DNA of 64,000 bases from Allolobophora icterica (taxonomy: Eukaryota; Annelida; Clitellata; Crassiclitellata; Lumbricidae), in assembly GCA_963556255.1 (NCBI GenBank), contig OY744616.1, forward strand, positions 15,990,346 to 16,054,345, read 5' to 3'. The notes under the pieces were generated by a model that ran no database searches, was not told the DNA's origin, and saw nothing but the letters and a program-made list of their open reading frames with translations. How positions within the stretch are numbered: the stretch's first letter is position 1; every line of letters starts with the position of its first letter. Both the position numbers and the translations under genes were made by a program. Positions 35,741 to 48,582 of this stretch are shown piece by piece.

Positions 35741-36554
35741 AGGCCTACGTAATATATTCATAATAACTGTCCACTCAGTTACCATAAATGTGACCCTTGA
35801 GGTACTAAAATTTATTCCACTGTCAGGATAAGTCGTCTGTAGACTTAAATTATCATTTCTAATACAACTTATATAACAATATATGACATTTTAAATAAAT
35901 TTTTGCTTCGGCAGACTGTTTTTTTTAAATTCACTTTTCACATTCTGTGCTCAATTCTCGACAAATGGTAATGGAGCGGAACTTTTATGGTAATTTTTTT
36001 ATGTAATTTTGATGTTATGAGCAGATTTTTAAGACAACATCATAAATATTTTGATGTTTTTTTGTTCATTTGATCACTGGTAATGATTGGCTGAAGTGAT
36101 TTTTATTTTGTTATTTGGCCAAAAAAATACAGTCAACTTTACGTTGATTAGATTCCCTATTTTTCTTTCGGTAACGGAGTGGAATTTCTTAGCAAAATTT
36201 AAAATGTGATGGAATTAAATAATCATTTGTATTGTAATTTCTTTTATATTTATTTTATAAACATTAATACTAAAAACATATTGGCATGTCAAACTACGCA
36301 GAAGGAAGCTGTCTACTATATATAAATAGCTCATATGTGTTTTGGTAACGGAGTAACGGAGTGGACAAACATTTTCTTAGGGCTATTTTCTTTCTGCATA
36401 ATTTTACATATTAGTGCAAAACCAAATATATATTAGTGAAATAGAAATATTAAAGATTTGCTCCAAACAAAAATCAATGTAATTTGCCAAAAAAAAGTGT
36501 TTGGCTTCTTCAATTAGTGAATGTGACATATTACCGGAAAATGACTCATTTATG
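35741..36554. other. AT-rich intergenic sequence
   Basis: No gene, repeat family or structured signal recognised. The phrase GGTAACGGAGT occurs three times (about 36170 and 36343-36360), perhaps a diverged repeat. Confidence 0.4.
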
Positions 36555-37625
36555 TTGTTACATGTATAGATCACCAAGGAACACTAAATTTTGTTCATAA
36601 ATTCACTTTAATTATGATAAAGAAATGCTTATGTTAACTGTGGCTTTAATAAGAATTACTTAGTCATGTTTCACATATATTAATAAAGTGATCACATTGA
36701 TTTCAGAGTCTTGTTATTAATATATTTTGAGTAAAGAGACTGTCAAATACTACACATGATTGAAACTCACGATGCATAAAAACGACCATTTTTGACACAC
36801 TAGACTGCTTTAAAAAACCATTGGGATCTTTGGAACACTTATCAATTGATCTATGCTCTGTCAGAAAATGCATTAAAAAATTATATTTTTATGACCCTTT
36901 TTGGAAATATTTTTTCTCGTAGACCCCCTTGTGAGATTTGGTCAACTCTGACAGCCTATATCCAAAAGATGTGAATAAGTAATCAAGTCAAACTTTGCTA
37001 AGTAATTCATGACAGCCACATAGACAGTATACATACAACAATTGAAAGCATTGTGCCTGGTACATACGGAGATACTGATCGCTGAATATAGCAAAATTTA
37101 AATATAAAATGAATATTAAGGCACCTTTGACATTTAATATAGCTGAAATTATAGGCACTGTGCACACCATAATAATTATTACATATTTGTAATCTATGCA
37201 AGAAACTCTATTTGTGAAAATAAAATCATCTAATTTGGTCAAACAGTTCTGGAGATATAAATTCTCAAAAGGTGGAGATCTCTAAGTTTCGCGAAATGCC
37301 TTTGGGGTGTGGGGTCATGAAATCCACGATATCTTGGAAAGTAATTCAAATATTACACAAAGATTTTGAGCTTTTCCATCCAATACATCCTGCAACATGT
37401 GGCTAAAATTTCAGCCCATTCGGAGATGGTCGAGTGGGAACATTCTTCAGAATTGGTTGAGTTGAGCTGGAACTGCCCCCATGCTAAATTTTCTGGAAAA
37501 AAATTTCGTTTCTCAGAGTGTGGCTATATCAGGCGTTAATCTACATTAATTTCTGATTCCAAATATGAAATTTTTTGCTTGTACGTCCAAAATGAACAAT
37601 GTTACGCTAACAGAAGGAAGTATAG
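36555..37625. mobile_element. AT-rich transposon-like element, copy 2 (inverted, truncated)
   Basis: Reverse-complement homologue of 18340-19420. Landmarks are GTCCAAAATGAACAATGTTA (right end), GAGATCTCTAAGTTTCGCGA and GATCACCAAGGAACACTAAA. The long inverted repeat at the other end of copy 1 is not present here. Confidence 0.75.
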
Positions 37626-37710
37626 CTTAAAAACCTGGAGTTATGCTCCTGAAATTGATGGTTATGCATCAATTATCAGCATGTGTTTACTTTATAAACA
37701 ACAAACGAAT

Positions 37711-37784
<74 letters not shown>
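37711..37784. repeat. (ATC)n microsatellite
   Basis: 74 bp of perfect ATC repeats. Confidence 0.97.
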
Positions 37785-38109
37785 AGTAGTTAACAGATGA
37801 TAACAAGTTTCACAGGAGTCGAGTTTAGCTGTATGGCAACCTGCAATGAGCCCATCTGTCCTACTGCTCATTTTACCATCGCCACCTAGGGAGTATAAGG
37901 AGTAAAAAAGGCTGAGTCAAAATCGTCTGGCACAGAGCACAATAATAAAATTATATTATTATAGCTTGCTATACGTTCATGCAAATTAACATAAAATTGA
38001 ATAATTTTAAAATGCAGACGAGCGAACTTCTACTTTTGAAATCTTGCAAACATTTAATGTTTTGATTAACTTCTGATTTAAAACGTTAGTTATCAACAAG
38101 CCCCATGTC

Positions 38110-38440
38110 CTACTGCATAAGTGAGAGGGCAGTGTCGCTTGATACCTGATCAAGGGTAGTCCGTCATGGCGAGTGTTCGAGTCGAGGATCAGACCTGACC
38201 TTTCGAACCGGGGGTGGATACCGACACACTTTTTAAAAATTATTTTAGTTTAATTTAAAAAAATTGTTTTTAGTTGTTTTAACAACTTTTTTTTAGTTTT
38301 CGCTACCAAAACGTGTGTTTAGTGTTTAGTTAAGATATTGATAATTGTACTGTCATGTTTCGATGTAATCTTACTGCGTTTGTCAGTTTGAATTAATTAA
38401 AGAAAGAGATTAATATTATTATTATTATTATTCTACAAAA
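38110..38440 (+). mobile_element. SINE-like element with (ATT)n tail, plus orientation
   Basis: The 3' part (GATAATTGTACTGTCATGTT, then GTTTGTCAGTTTGAATTAAT) ends in ATT repeats. The same 3' part is present inverted at 38595-38700. The 5' head differs between the copies and contains GTGTTCGAGTCGAGG, a possible B box. Confidence 0.65.
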
Positions 38441-38594
38441 CCTGGAACTAACATTTGCAAATGTTAGTCTCAGACAAAACGACGTACAAGGATGTCCTTG
38501 CATCCTTGCACAATAACATAAAACAGTTTTGCGTTGATGATGCATGGTAAATCGATTTTAGTAACTAACGATTTAGCATTATAAACACGCATAC

Positions 38595-38815
38595 GTTTAT
38601 TTAATAATAATAATAAATAATAATAATCTTTTCTTTATTAATTCAAACTGACAAACGCAGTAGTATTAGCCTACATTGAAACATGACAGTACAATTATCA
38701 ATATATCTTAACACATTTTGGCAGCCATACAAGGCGTCCGAGGGGAGTTGCTGGTATCGAACCGCGTTCTGCTGCTCTCCTGGTCATGAGTGTTACCATT
38801 ACTCTATCCCCGGAT
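38595..38815 (-). mobile_element. tRNA-derived SINE with (ATT)n tail, minus orientation
   Basis: On the minus strand the head reads GAGTAATGGTAACACTCATG (A-box region) and GCGGTTCGATACCAGC (B box). The shared 3' domain and ATT tail follow. Confidence 0.7.
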
Positions 38816-38941
38816 GATGGTTAACGTTGATTTTTAGCGCTGATTTTTAGTAATAAAATGTAAACATAGCATTAATTTAAAACCTAGCATATAAACAGGA
38901 TAGCAGAAATGACAGGGCTTCTTCTTACTTATTTTGAAAAC

Positions 38942-38951
38942 GGCGGGAAAA
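38942..38951 (+). promoter_or_regulatory. E2F-like site upstream of POLE2
   Basis: GGCGGGAAAA is an exact E2F consensus (inverse TTTTCCCGCC), 131 bp upstream of the POLE2 start codon. E2F control of replication genes, POLE2 included, is established in mammals. No TATA box is evident. Confidence 0.6.
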
Positions 38952-39081
38952 CATAAAATAAACAATAAATACCGAACCGAGGTTTGATATCGTGTAGGCT
39001 AGTTAAAGAACAGGTGGAATATCGCGTATTATGCTATTGGACTGCGACCAAGCGGATTTCGATTACAAAACTTGAACTAAC

Positions 39082-42000
39082 ATGGCTGCCATTCGATTAA
39101 GAAACCAAATCATAGCTGCATTTAAGATGCACGGGCTCACGTTGCGCAGGTGAATGACAGGTTGTTGCGGTTTGCTTAAAAACCGAGAGTATCGCGCGTT
39201 GTTGTATTTCGTACTAAAGAAGGTTACATTAATGTGTTAGGGCAGTGGTTCTTAAACTTTTTGAAGCTAGGGATCGGCATCATCTTTATCTTGCTTTTCG
39301 CAGACCACTAATGGCAAGCGCGGGATCGCAACCTGGGATATACGTACATAAAGTTTGGGGGATTCATGGGTATTGCTGCTAAAGTTGCTAAAACCAAGCT
39401 AAATCGCTTTTTACAATTTACATTATCATTATAAATGATGGGATTAACAGTTTCACATTATTTCTGGATTATTTTTCATATGTCAATGATGTTTTATCCA
39501 AAAGTTGAAAAATTCTGAATTTTTATGGACTGTTTCACGGACCGGTGACCAGAGCTCTGCGGACCGACGCCGGTCCGCGGACCACCACTTTAAGAACCAC
39601 TGTGTTAGGGCATACGTCATGCAATGTGAATGTAAATCTCCGATATTTCTCAGTGCCACACACACAAACCGCATCAGGGAGACCAGCTTATTCAGCCACT
39701 GGTTCTAAAATCATGTCCGCAAGAGTTTTGGTCAGTTTCGATCCCAGGTTGGAACCCGCTGCTTTGACAAGGGGTAGGGGAGGCTGAAGAGACAACATAG
39801 TGCTCCTGTGGGAATCGTTAGTGATAGTGGTCACGGGTTGATGCAGTGGCGGACAGCTTGAAATGTTGTTTATTTCTTGAGTCAAATGCTGAGAGCAAGG
39901 TGGGAAAACTGAGGAGTGCTCAGAATTTGAGGTATGAGCGAACTGGCCGATTCATATAACCTGTTAGCATCATAAACGTGTTTGAAACACGTTTTCGATC
40001 ATATGTAATGTATGAAATTGTTTAATTTTGCAGGACATGGCCATTAAATACAACAAATAAATAAGTTATGACAAGGTTACAATTTTTGCAAGTGTCACGA
40101 GAACGTTTGATAACTGCTTCTTGACATTTACCTGACCCAGGTAGCTACTTTGGTTAGAGTGTATGTCCAATGCACCTCTCTCCACGCGGTTCCCAGTTCG
40201 TCTCCCAATGGTGGCTTATTTAAGAGATATGAATCTTGGGCTAGCACAGACAGTGACCTTAAAAGGCATGGCACCCATTCAAAAGGGCAACAGATCCCGA
40301 TCAATTCATTTTAAAATGATGAGGGTCGAGGGCTTTATGGTCGCTACAGAAAATTTACATTTAGCATTTATCTAATTCTGCTTTGTTTGAACTATTTGTA
40401 GTTTGCATGTAGATTTGAATTCTTCAATGGATATCAATATATTGTGGAAAATATCACAAGGTTTCTTTAATTATCACACGGCTGCAATATGCATGTGGTT
40501 TCAGAGTGATTCACGGACACAGCATACTTATATTGTCATGGTTGTTTCTGTGTTGGCTTTAGTGCTGCTCGGCTCTGTTGTTCACTGGAGTTTTTCAATT
40601 TCTGTTTTGGATTAGTGAGGCGAACAAATATCTTGTTGAAGTTCTGACATCAAGCGATGATGGAGATAGAGCAGAAAACATCGAACGGCTGATTGAAGCT
40701 ATCCAAAAACAGCCATGTTAGTACAACCTACTGACCCAGCTTCAAAGTGTGACCAATGTTCTCATAAACACTCTGCAATGTCTAAAAAAGTCACTCATTT
40801 GGCTCTTCGATGGTATAGTTTAAAATGCAGTTAAACTGTATTCTTTCACCATGTCTTCTGGGTGTTTTTGAGGAATTTGAGAAAATCCTGAATTTGACCG
40901 TTTGACCTGGTCGATTAGAGAGGGTTTTACAATGTCCAAGCAGTGTAGCATTGTTTGGATCTCTCCTTGTGTAGATAGATCACTGCAGCTTGGGAAATTG
41001 GTATGCATTTAGCTCAAAGACTTTGAAATGGCTGTAGGTTTGTAAAAACTGGTAAGTATGCATAAAATTGAACAATGGTCTTGCAAAATGGGAGGTGATT
41101 AAACACAGCTTCTGACTTTGGTCAGTTGGTTTTTAATAAGTAATGGCTTCAATTGCCAGAAATTGATGGCATTCAAAGTGCCTATATGTCTGTGCTACAG
41201 TCAGTGCTTTTTAACAAAGCGACTTTGATTTAAGACTTGATTGTTAAATTTCAGTGGAAAGCACTATAATTGATCGTGGAGCTTGTGAGTTGGCTGTCGA
41301 CGAATGTAACCAAGAACAGCAAGAAGAGACGTAAGTAGACAAAATAGTTTGGCCAACTTTTGTAGATTTCTTCTCATGTACCAGGTAATAAATACTTTAT
41401 TTAATGAGTTGATGACTTCAAATTCACTGGCAAATGAATATGTGTAGATTTAACATTTGATGTTATATAAGGATTATTTTTCATCAGTGTAAGTTTCTTT
41501 GCAAAATTGTGATACTGATCGGTGGCGCGAGTCAACGATCAGTGTATTTGAAACGGCTAATAAGCTTACTGTGTATTGGTATGAAACTTAATGTGAGATA
41601 CCGTGTCGGCAAGTACCATAACGGCATCATAATGGAAAAAAGGATATTCTACGCTGCAACGAATCTTTATCTAGAAATTTAGGGTTCAAAGACTTATAGG
41701 AAGGAAGTAAATAATTTGTCTATACCACTATGGAGTATGGTAAATTTTACTGGATTAAGTTACATCTCTTATTTAAATCATAGTTATCTAGTGTAAGTTT
41801 TTATTTATTTTGAAAGTAGTGGTTTGCACAACTGAAGTGGAGTTGTATAGTGTCTGTCAATTGCAGTTATTGTTGCACTACAAAACACTTGAGAAAATTT
41901 TTTTTTTGATCCTACATGGAATGTTACATCTGTAACAGTAAACTGAAATTCTGTTGTTTGCAGATGATAAATATGTCACAGAGTAATGAGAGTATAGTCA

Positions 42001-45000
42001 ATAATAAATTTAAATTTCGGAAAGGGAATGTGGCAACTTGTAAAGCAATGTTAAAAATTACACGATCAAAGACTAGCTTGATTCTGTCATGCTGTTAGTA
42101 AAATTTTTTGTTTTAGTATTTCATTAATACTCGTTCATTAAAACCTGTTGCCACCAAAATTTTATTTGTCATATTGCAGAGACAAAGTGTTAACAGTGAT
42201 TGAAGCCTTTTCAATTCCTCGATTTGATTATGACATACAAAGAAAGAAGTTTCTACCGTAAGTGTTTATTTGTTGTAGATCACACTTATGGCAGCCAATT
42301 TGTTAGCTTACATTTTTGAGAGGCTAGAATGTGGAGATAAATCTGTCACTCATTTAGTTTCCAGATTTGATGAGTTCTGTTTTTACTTTTAATTCTCATG
42401 AATTTCACAATTCACGAGAAAATACACGAATCATTCATTTCGTCAGTAAATTTGTTGGCAGGTTTCCTGTATCAACAGTTGCTTAATTTTGCTGTTTACA
42501 AATAATTTATTTCTCATCTACTAAGGCCATATTGATTTGTTTTTATCTTAAAATTGCAACAGCTTTACATTTTTGCTGACTTGTTTAGTGCTAAGGCAAG
42601 TCATGGGTCGGTTCTCCATGGGGAGGCTTCAACCAAGTCGGAACTGTTTCGTGAAAGATTCACAATTCTCCATCAGGTCTGTACTCTTTTCGTAGCCTGC
42701 ACACAAAAATCGCAGCGGCTTTGCTGGTGAGGTTGATGCTGAAAAACAGTTATCAATGAAATGTGTCATGTTGGCACAATGTATGAAGGTAGAAGGTGGA
42801 GATGTAAGTAAGTAAGTAAGTAAGTGTATTCTTTATTATACCAGTTGCATACACGCACTCTGGCGTAGATACATCAGTAATTAGTGCCTAATGTAACAGT
42901 GGGAGGTAAGTTTCCTTGAAGCTGAACTTTGAATGATTCTAGGCCAGATGAACTGGGATTGATTGTTACAATGTTTCTTGTACTGTTTGGTCTATTTAAA
43001 TATCTGTTTTACTTCAGCTTTGCTGGTCTCAGTCAACGTCAGTGCCTCTGAGAGGTTTCTAGTAGGTACTATACATGTCTGCAGGTATATACTAAATGAA
43101 AATGTTATAGTCTTATACATCTGCTCATACATCTGCTCTTCTGTTTTGTTGTGAAGCGGACGGCTCGCCATGATCTTTTCACTCCATCAGTCATTGTCGC
43201 TAATCCTGCAGAAAAGTCGAACAAATTCCAGGTTGTCTTACTTTTCATGATTTTGGTGACTAACAGGTAGACAATGTAAAGGAAGCCTAGAGATAAAGAG
43301 AAATTAAAGAATAAGCTAAAGTTATTAGAAATATTTCTGTCATTATCATTACTGGTATTCGAACTGTGTGTTAAGATTATTTGGCAAATTTTTAAACGGT
43401 ACTTTTGAGAGTTTCTTAACTTCTTGTAAATGCACTTGAATATTCAGATGCACATGGTGTAACATACATGCATTCATACATGTATACCATACATGCCTAC
43501 CTACATACTTGCATACATATACTGTGGTGCAAATTTACAAGCATTGTACCTGTATAACTACATGCATGGTTTTTTGTTTTAATGATGGTTGATCAATGAT
43601 GTCATGATTGTTTTGTCGTTAAAGAAACATCAGATGAATTTATAGAACCACGAGAGTTGTTGGGATGTAATTTTGCAAGGTTGATTTGAGTTATGTTGTT
43701 TTCTTGACTGTTGTCGCTGACTTTCAGTTGAAAACAGTCGAATATCTGCTCGGAAGTACGGTACGCCTTGGAGATATCATTGTGCTTGGAATGCTGACAC
43801 AGATGAAAGAGGTTTTTCTCAGTCTGTTTTGTTCTCTGTATAACTGTTTTGGTCATAACAGCAGTCTATTTTCATGTTGATCGGTTTATGAATGCTTTTG
43901 TACTTCTAATACTTATTGCCCACATGCAGTAGAATTTTTTCATGTTAAAGCTTGGACAGAAATGATAATAAAATTCTGGAGGGGCATCTGTCCAGTACTT
44001 GGGATGTTTGTGAAGAAATAAAGTACCTCGAGATGTCGTGCTTGTGATATGGTGACTACTTATTGTACAATACTTGTTTCTGTGTTGTTGCTCACTACTC
44101 ACGGTGCAAGTACACTAGAAATGGCACGCTGGAAATGCGGTTGTTGTACTTTTATGTTTTGTTACTTTAGGGAAAGTGGTTTCTTGAGGACACAACTGGT
44201 GCAGTTCAGCTGGACCTCAGTCAGGCAATATCCTTTTCTCGTAGATAAGTTATGTTAGAACAGTTCAGTTCTAAAACTGCATTACATTTGGAGTCTATGT
44301 TCCCAAATGCATTTATTTGCATCAAATGCACCAAGTGCATCCCAAATTTAATATTAAATTTATGATCACATTACCATCTGAAATTTTGTGTACCATCTGA
44401 AATTTTATGTGTATCATCTGAAATTTTGTATGTCTTTTTTTTTAGGGTTTTGATGTTGAGTTTGCCATAGGCAGAGTTTTATAAAGAGCTGTTTTCATAA
44501 GACATTAGCTTCCTCAGTCATTGGCATCATGACTTACGTGATGCAAGAGGCTTTGTAATCTTAAGGCTCAATACAATAGTTCATGTTGGATAGAGCTCTG
44601 TTTAAACAGTGAAAATACTGACAAATGGCTTCCTTATCAATTTCTACAATTTTCACACCGGACTCTTTACTGAGAACTGCTTTGTGTTGGCCGAGGGATC
44701 TTATGAAGATGAAATCTTTCATGTTAATGCCTTTGGTTTTCCTCCTCCAGAAAGCTCTAAAACTACCAGGTAAACTATGATTGTTCATCTGGAAATGGAT
44801 TGATCTTAAAAGTGCAAGTATTTTTTAGGTTAAATTCTAGCGGGTCATGTTTTATTTAAGAATTCATAGTTGAAATATACCTGGCCTGACCCTTCCCAAG
44901 AGCAATTTTGAAGTGATGTTGATGTTCAAAGTCGAAAAAATGGCTGTTCAATTGAATATTGAAATTTTTTTTTGCTATTATGGAGAATGTTGTTACGATT

Positions 45001-48000
45001 ATCTTCACAGGATACTTTGCAAAACATATTCTAGCAGAACTCTTCCATTCTGAATGTTGGCAGTTTGTAAATCAGACCATCCTTTAGAGCACATTTAATC
45101 AGAACACAAATTCTTATATAGAGCACGGCAAGGTTTTGCTGAGGGATCCCAAATTTAGTTTCTTTTACAGGAAACAACCTCATTTTCCACAGGTTCACTT
45201 TCAGCGGTCATCTGGAGAGGTTCGGATGTAGTTGTTTCCTAATTTCAAAGAGAAAGGTATTAAAACTTTGTGATTAGAAGAGAGTACAGATGACTCTAGT
45301 GTTTAAAAGTAATTTGGCAGACTATTAGAACTGGAAACTTTAGACAAGCGTTGTTTGTTGCTTGTTATGATCTGCATATGCACTGGATAAACAATGGAGT
45401 GACCTTCCATATTGCTGAAAGCGCAATGTGACATTATGCGCCATAAGACACAGCTGCAATAAAAGTTGCTAATTACAATTGTGGCATTTAAATTCTGTGG
45501 TGTTGTTTAACTTCAGGTTAATTAGCGTTGTTTTTTTGTAGAGCATTTGTTGGTAACCTGAATTTCTTCGGTGGTCCTTCATCTACTTCGGTCAAGATGT
45601 CGGCAAAGTTGAAGCAACTGGAACAAGAGAACGAAGAAGCCATGTTTGTTTTCGTTTCCGATGTTTGGCTGGATGATATCAAGGTCTGAAACCTATTTCA
45701 CCTTCAAATTTCATAATACACCAGACACTCATTATGATGCAGGAGTCATGTTAAGAACATGCAGGAGTTATGTTAAGAACTGCCTTGTAATGTTGTAACC
45801 AATGTTGTAATGATGCGTGTTATAACAGGTCTCTTGTGTACCCATTTCGTTTGATTTTAAGTGTATGTTTTATGTTTGTGTGTACACTACACTACTAATG
45901 TATGTGTATATGGGAATGTATATATGTCTATTTATATAGTGCTTTTTAAGAGCCTTACAAAACCTCCCCTGTTTGCAGACCTCCTTAATGGATGACAACT
46001 TTGAACTCATACAGACTCCTTGCACATCCCACACACAGTTACAGGTACGTGTATATTTATTTGCATTGCACTAATGTTGAGCAGGTAATGAAGAAGCTGA
46101 GAGTTCTCTTCACTGGGTATGCAGAGTCGCCTCCAACATGCTTTGTACTCTGCGGCAATTTCACTTCACAGCCTTATGGCCGACAGCACATCAAAACTCT
46201 TAAAGGTTAGAATTGCTATCATTAACACCCAGGCCAGAAGTGCTGCGTTTTTGACATGAATGCTACCTTCGAATAAGAATAACTTTAATGATGCTTTTCT
46301 GTATGAAAATTATTTTATTCCCAGGTTTTTATTTTCATGAGTGTTTACATAAACATCTGAGAAATCATAATTTCAGTTAGACATAATGTGCAAACAATTC
46401 TTGTTATAGCTTACTTATTCTGATGCTTAGTTAACAAATTTCAGCCCAGTCACAGAAATTATCCATACAGTTGGTTACGCTAAACACGACTGATAATTTA
46501 CTTTTTCCATCCAGTGTAAATAGAAACGTCATGCTATTTTCATGACAGAATTTGATTTCATGTTATGCAACTGTGTGCTTAAATGTGTTTGGAAATATTT
46601 CTTTTTTACAGCAATAGTAGTTGTGAAGTAGAAATAATAATTGTCTTTTACAGAATCTTTTCATGCACTGGCTGAAATGTTGTCAGAATTCCCGTTGTTG
46701 GTGGAGAACAGTCGTTTCATTTTTGTACCTGGACCTCAAGACCCAGGACCAGGCCAAATACTACCAAGGTAAGTGGAGTGTGCATTTAGATGTCTGGGAA
46801 ACTGCAGACATAATGCTGTCTTTGCGGCTTATTTTAGCTCATTGAAATGGAAGACAAACGGCTGACATCAAGATAAGGTGGTCAAGTGAAGTTACAGAAT
46901 GTGTGATAGCTGATTAAAACAGAAACTTTTATAATACTGTGTTTGGAACCACATCTAGAACGGCATTGTAACAAGTTTGTGTTATAATAAGTTTATTTTG
47001 TCATTGGTTAATTAATATTTGGATCCATGTTTTGACCATGGTGTAACACTAAACGGGTTTTAGTGACAGGGAGATCAAGCTTTGGCATTTTTTCACTGCA
47101 GCCGAGGTTCGCATCCTGGTGTATCTTGTGACGCTAGCAATTTATTGTTGTATGGTAATGAAATTTCCTGTTCACTGGATTGATCCAAGGCACAAAACTT
47201 GTAGTAAATAGTTAATTACCATACGCTGCACTTATTATTGTGGTAACAAGATACTGTGAAATATAATTGTTAGGCCAGCGATTCCAGATTGCATCACAGA
47301 GGAGCTGCGGGAGAAAGTGCCGTCTGCCGTTTTCACGAGTAATCCGTGTAGAATACAGTACTGCACTCAAGAGATCGTTGTTTTTCGGGAAGATATCATC
47401 ATGAAGATGAGCAGAAACTGTGTACACTACCCAACCGATAATGATATACCAAGCCATGCAAGTGATACAGCTGTCTTTTTGACATTTAATATGTTCTTAC
47501 ATAAATATATTTCATTTCTTATAAAAAATTAATTCTTTTGAACTTGCAGATATGTTGAAATCTGGAATTTTGTTGTATTAAATTTGCTGCTGAATAGAAT
47601 AGAATAGAATTTTCCTTGTTGGAACCAATTGCAAACCGTATTTTGGTGTACAGCAACTTAAACATGTTTACACAAATTAATTAAACTACCATGCATAGCT
47701 TTAGCTAATCTTGTACTAGCTCAAATTTTAATTTATGCATGCCCACAACCATGAGGTGTGTTCTAGAAGGTATATAAAATCATGAGCTAGATAGAAATAA
47801 AGCTTTGCTTCAGAAACGCATGGTGGTGGTAAAATACAACTGGAATTTTAAACTACGGTACTGAAATATTGGATTGGGCTGGTCATAAAACTCTGCTTTG
47901 GTGGCTGAAAGATTTTCAACATCCGAGCACCGTAATAATACAGAAACTGTTGACTGTTTTGCAGTTTGCCAAGACCGTAATCTGCCAAGGCCATCTGTGT

Positions 48001-48582
48001 CCTCTGCCACTTCACGTTGAGCCGATCTACTGGGCTTACGACTACACCCTACGTACATATCCTCTGCCTGATCTGATAGTCTGTGCTGATAAACACGATC
48101 CATTCTCTGTGACTCAAGTTGAATGCACCGTGACAAACCCAGTGAGTGGCACACTCTAACCTAATAAGTCATACTTGTTACTATAACATTGGTCTTGTAC
48201 TAGCATAGCTCTAAACTGTAATGGCTGGACTCAACTCAAATAGGCAAGGTAAGAGAAGAGGGTGCAAGCTTTATCATGCAATAACTTGGCTCTATTAATG
48301 TAAAGGTGAATGCATATAATTCTGTTAAAAGTCGAGACGTCCATCATTATTTTTTCTCATGCTCTACCAAGAAAATACTGTCTTTGAGGATGTAAGAATC
48401 AAGTTAGCAAGTGTAGTCTGCTCTAAAACAAATACAATGTACTACTTTATAAATTTATTAGTTTACAAACATGATGACTGTTTTCATTTTAGGGTTCATT
48501 TCCAAGAAGCAACTACTCGTTCATGGTGTACTGGCCAACGACCAAACAACTTGAAGTCAGTCGAATAGAAAACCAAGACTGA
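39082..48582 (+). CDS. POLE2: DNA polymerase epsilon subunit 2 (subunit B), complete, 15 exons
   Basis: Exons: 39082-39149, 40616-40716, 41255-41330, 42180-42257, 42589-42676, 43157-43231, 43728-43811, 44171-44227, 44648-44769, 45542-45683, 46085-46205, 46654-46768, 47274-47457, 47965-48141 and 48493-48582. All phases match; the product is 525 residues (human 527). It starts [19 protein letters not shown], the N-terminal helical domain. Further landmarks are [18 protein letters not shown], the OB-fold region ([39 protein letters not shown]) and the inactive calcineurin-like phosphoesterase domain ([51 protein letters not shown]). The last segment is [17 protein letters not shown] to IENQD. 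POLE2 is the B subunit that supports leading-strand polymerase epsilon and origin firing. The intron 44228-44647 is AT-AC and the intron 47458-47964 is GC-AG. Intron 1 holds a hAT MITE. Confidence 0.97.
39243..39602. mobile_element. hAT-like MITE, 360 bp, in POLE2 intron 1
   Basis: Termini CAGTGGTTCTTAAACTTT and, inverted, CAGTGGTTCTTAAAGTGG. Perfect 8-bp duplication TGTTAGGG (39235-39242 and 39603-39610). Confidence 0.95.
40135..40230 (+). mobile_element. possible tRNA-derived SINE relic
   Basis: TGGTTAGAGTGTATG could be an A box, and CCCAGTTCGTCTCCC a B-box remnant. Weak; it lies in POLE2 intron 1. Confidence 0.3.
42809..42870 (-). mobile_element. LINE 3' terminus with (TTAC)n tail
   Basis: GTAAGTAAGTAAGTAAGTAA then GTGTATTCTTTATTATACCA; on the minus strand this is AATAAAGAATACAC followed by TTAC repeats, like the 3' end at 24345-24370. 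Only the terminus is recognisable. Confidence 0.55.
44228..44647 (+). other. U12-type AT-AC intron in POLE2
   Basis: The 5' end is ATATCCTTT, the exact U12-type donor consensus. The 3' end is AC (TTTCTAC|AAT). TTCCTTATC at 44630-44638 fits the U12 branch consensus TTCCTTRAY at all but one position, and its branch A is 11 nt from the intron end. The junction is in frame (SQA|NFH) and needs no other splice site. Confidence 0.9.
47025..47150 (+). mobile_element. possible tRNA-derived SINE relic in POLE2 intron
   Basis: TTTTAGTGACAGGGAGATCA may be an A-box region, and GAGGTTCGCATCCTGG is a good B box about 45 bp later. Confidence 0.4.

Noticed and set aside
44221..44252. GC donor (CAG|GCAATA) for POLE2 exon 8
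   Set aside because: It would need a phase-0 AG acceptor before the FHTG exon and none exists; the AT-AC pair fits both ends and the branch site.
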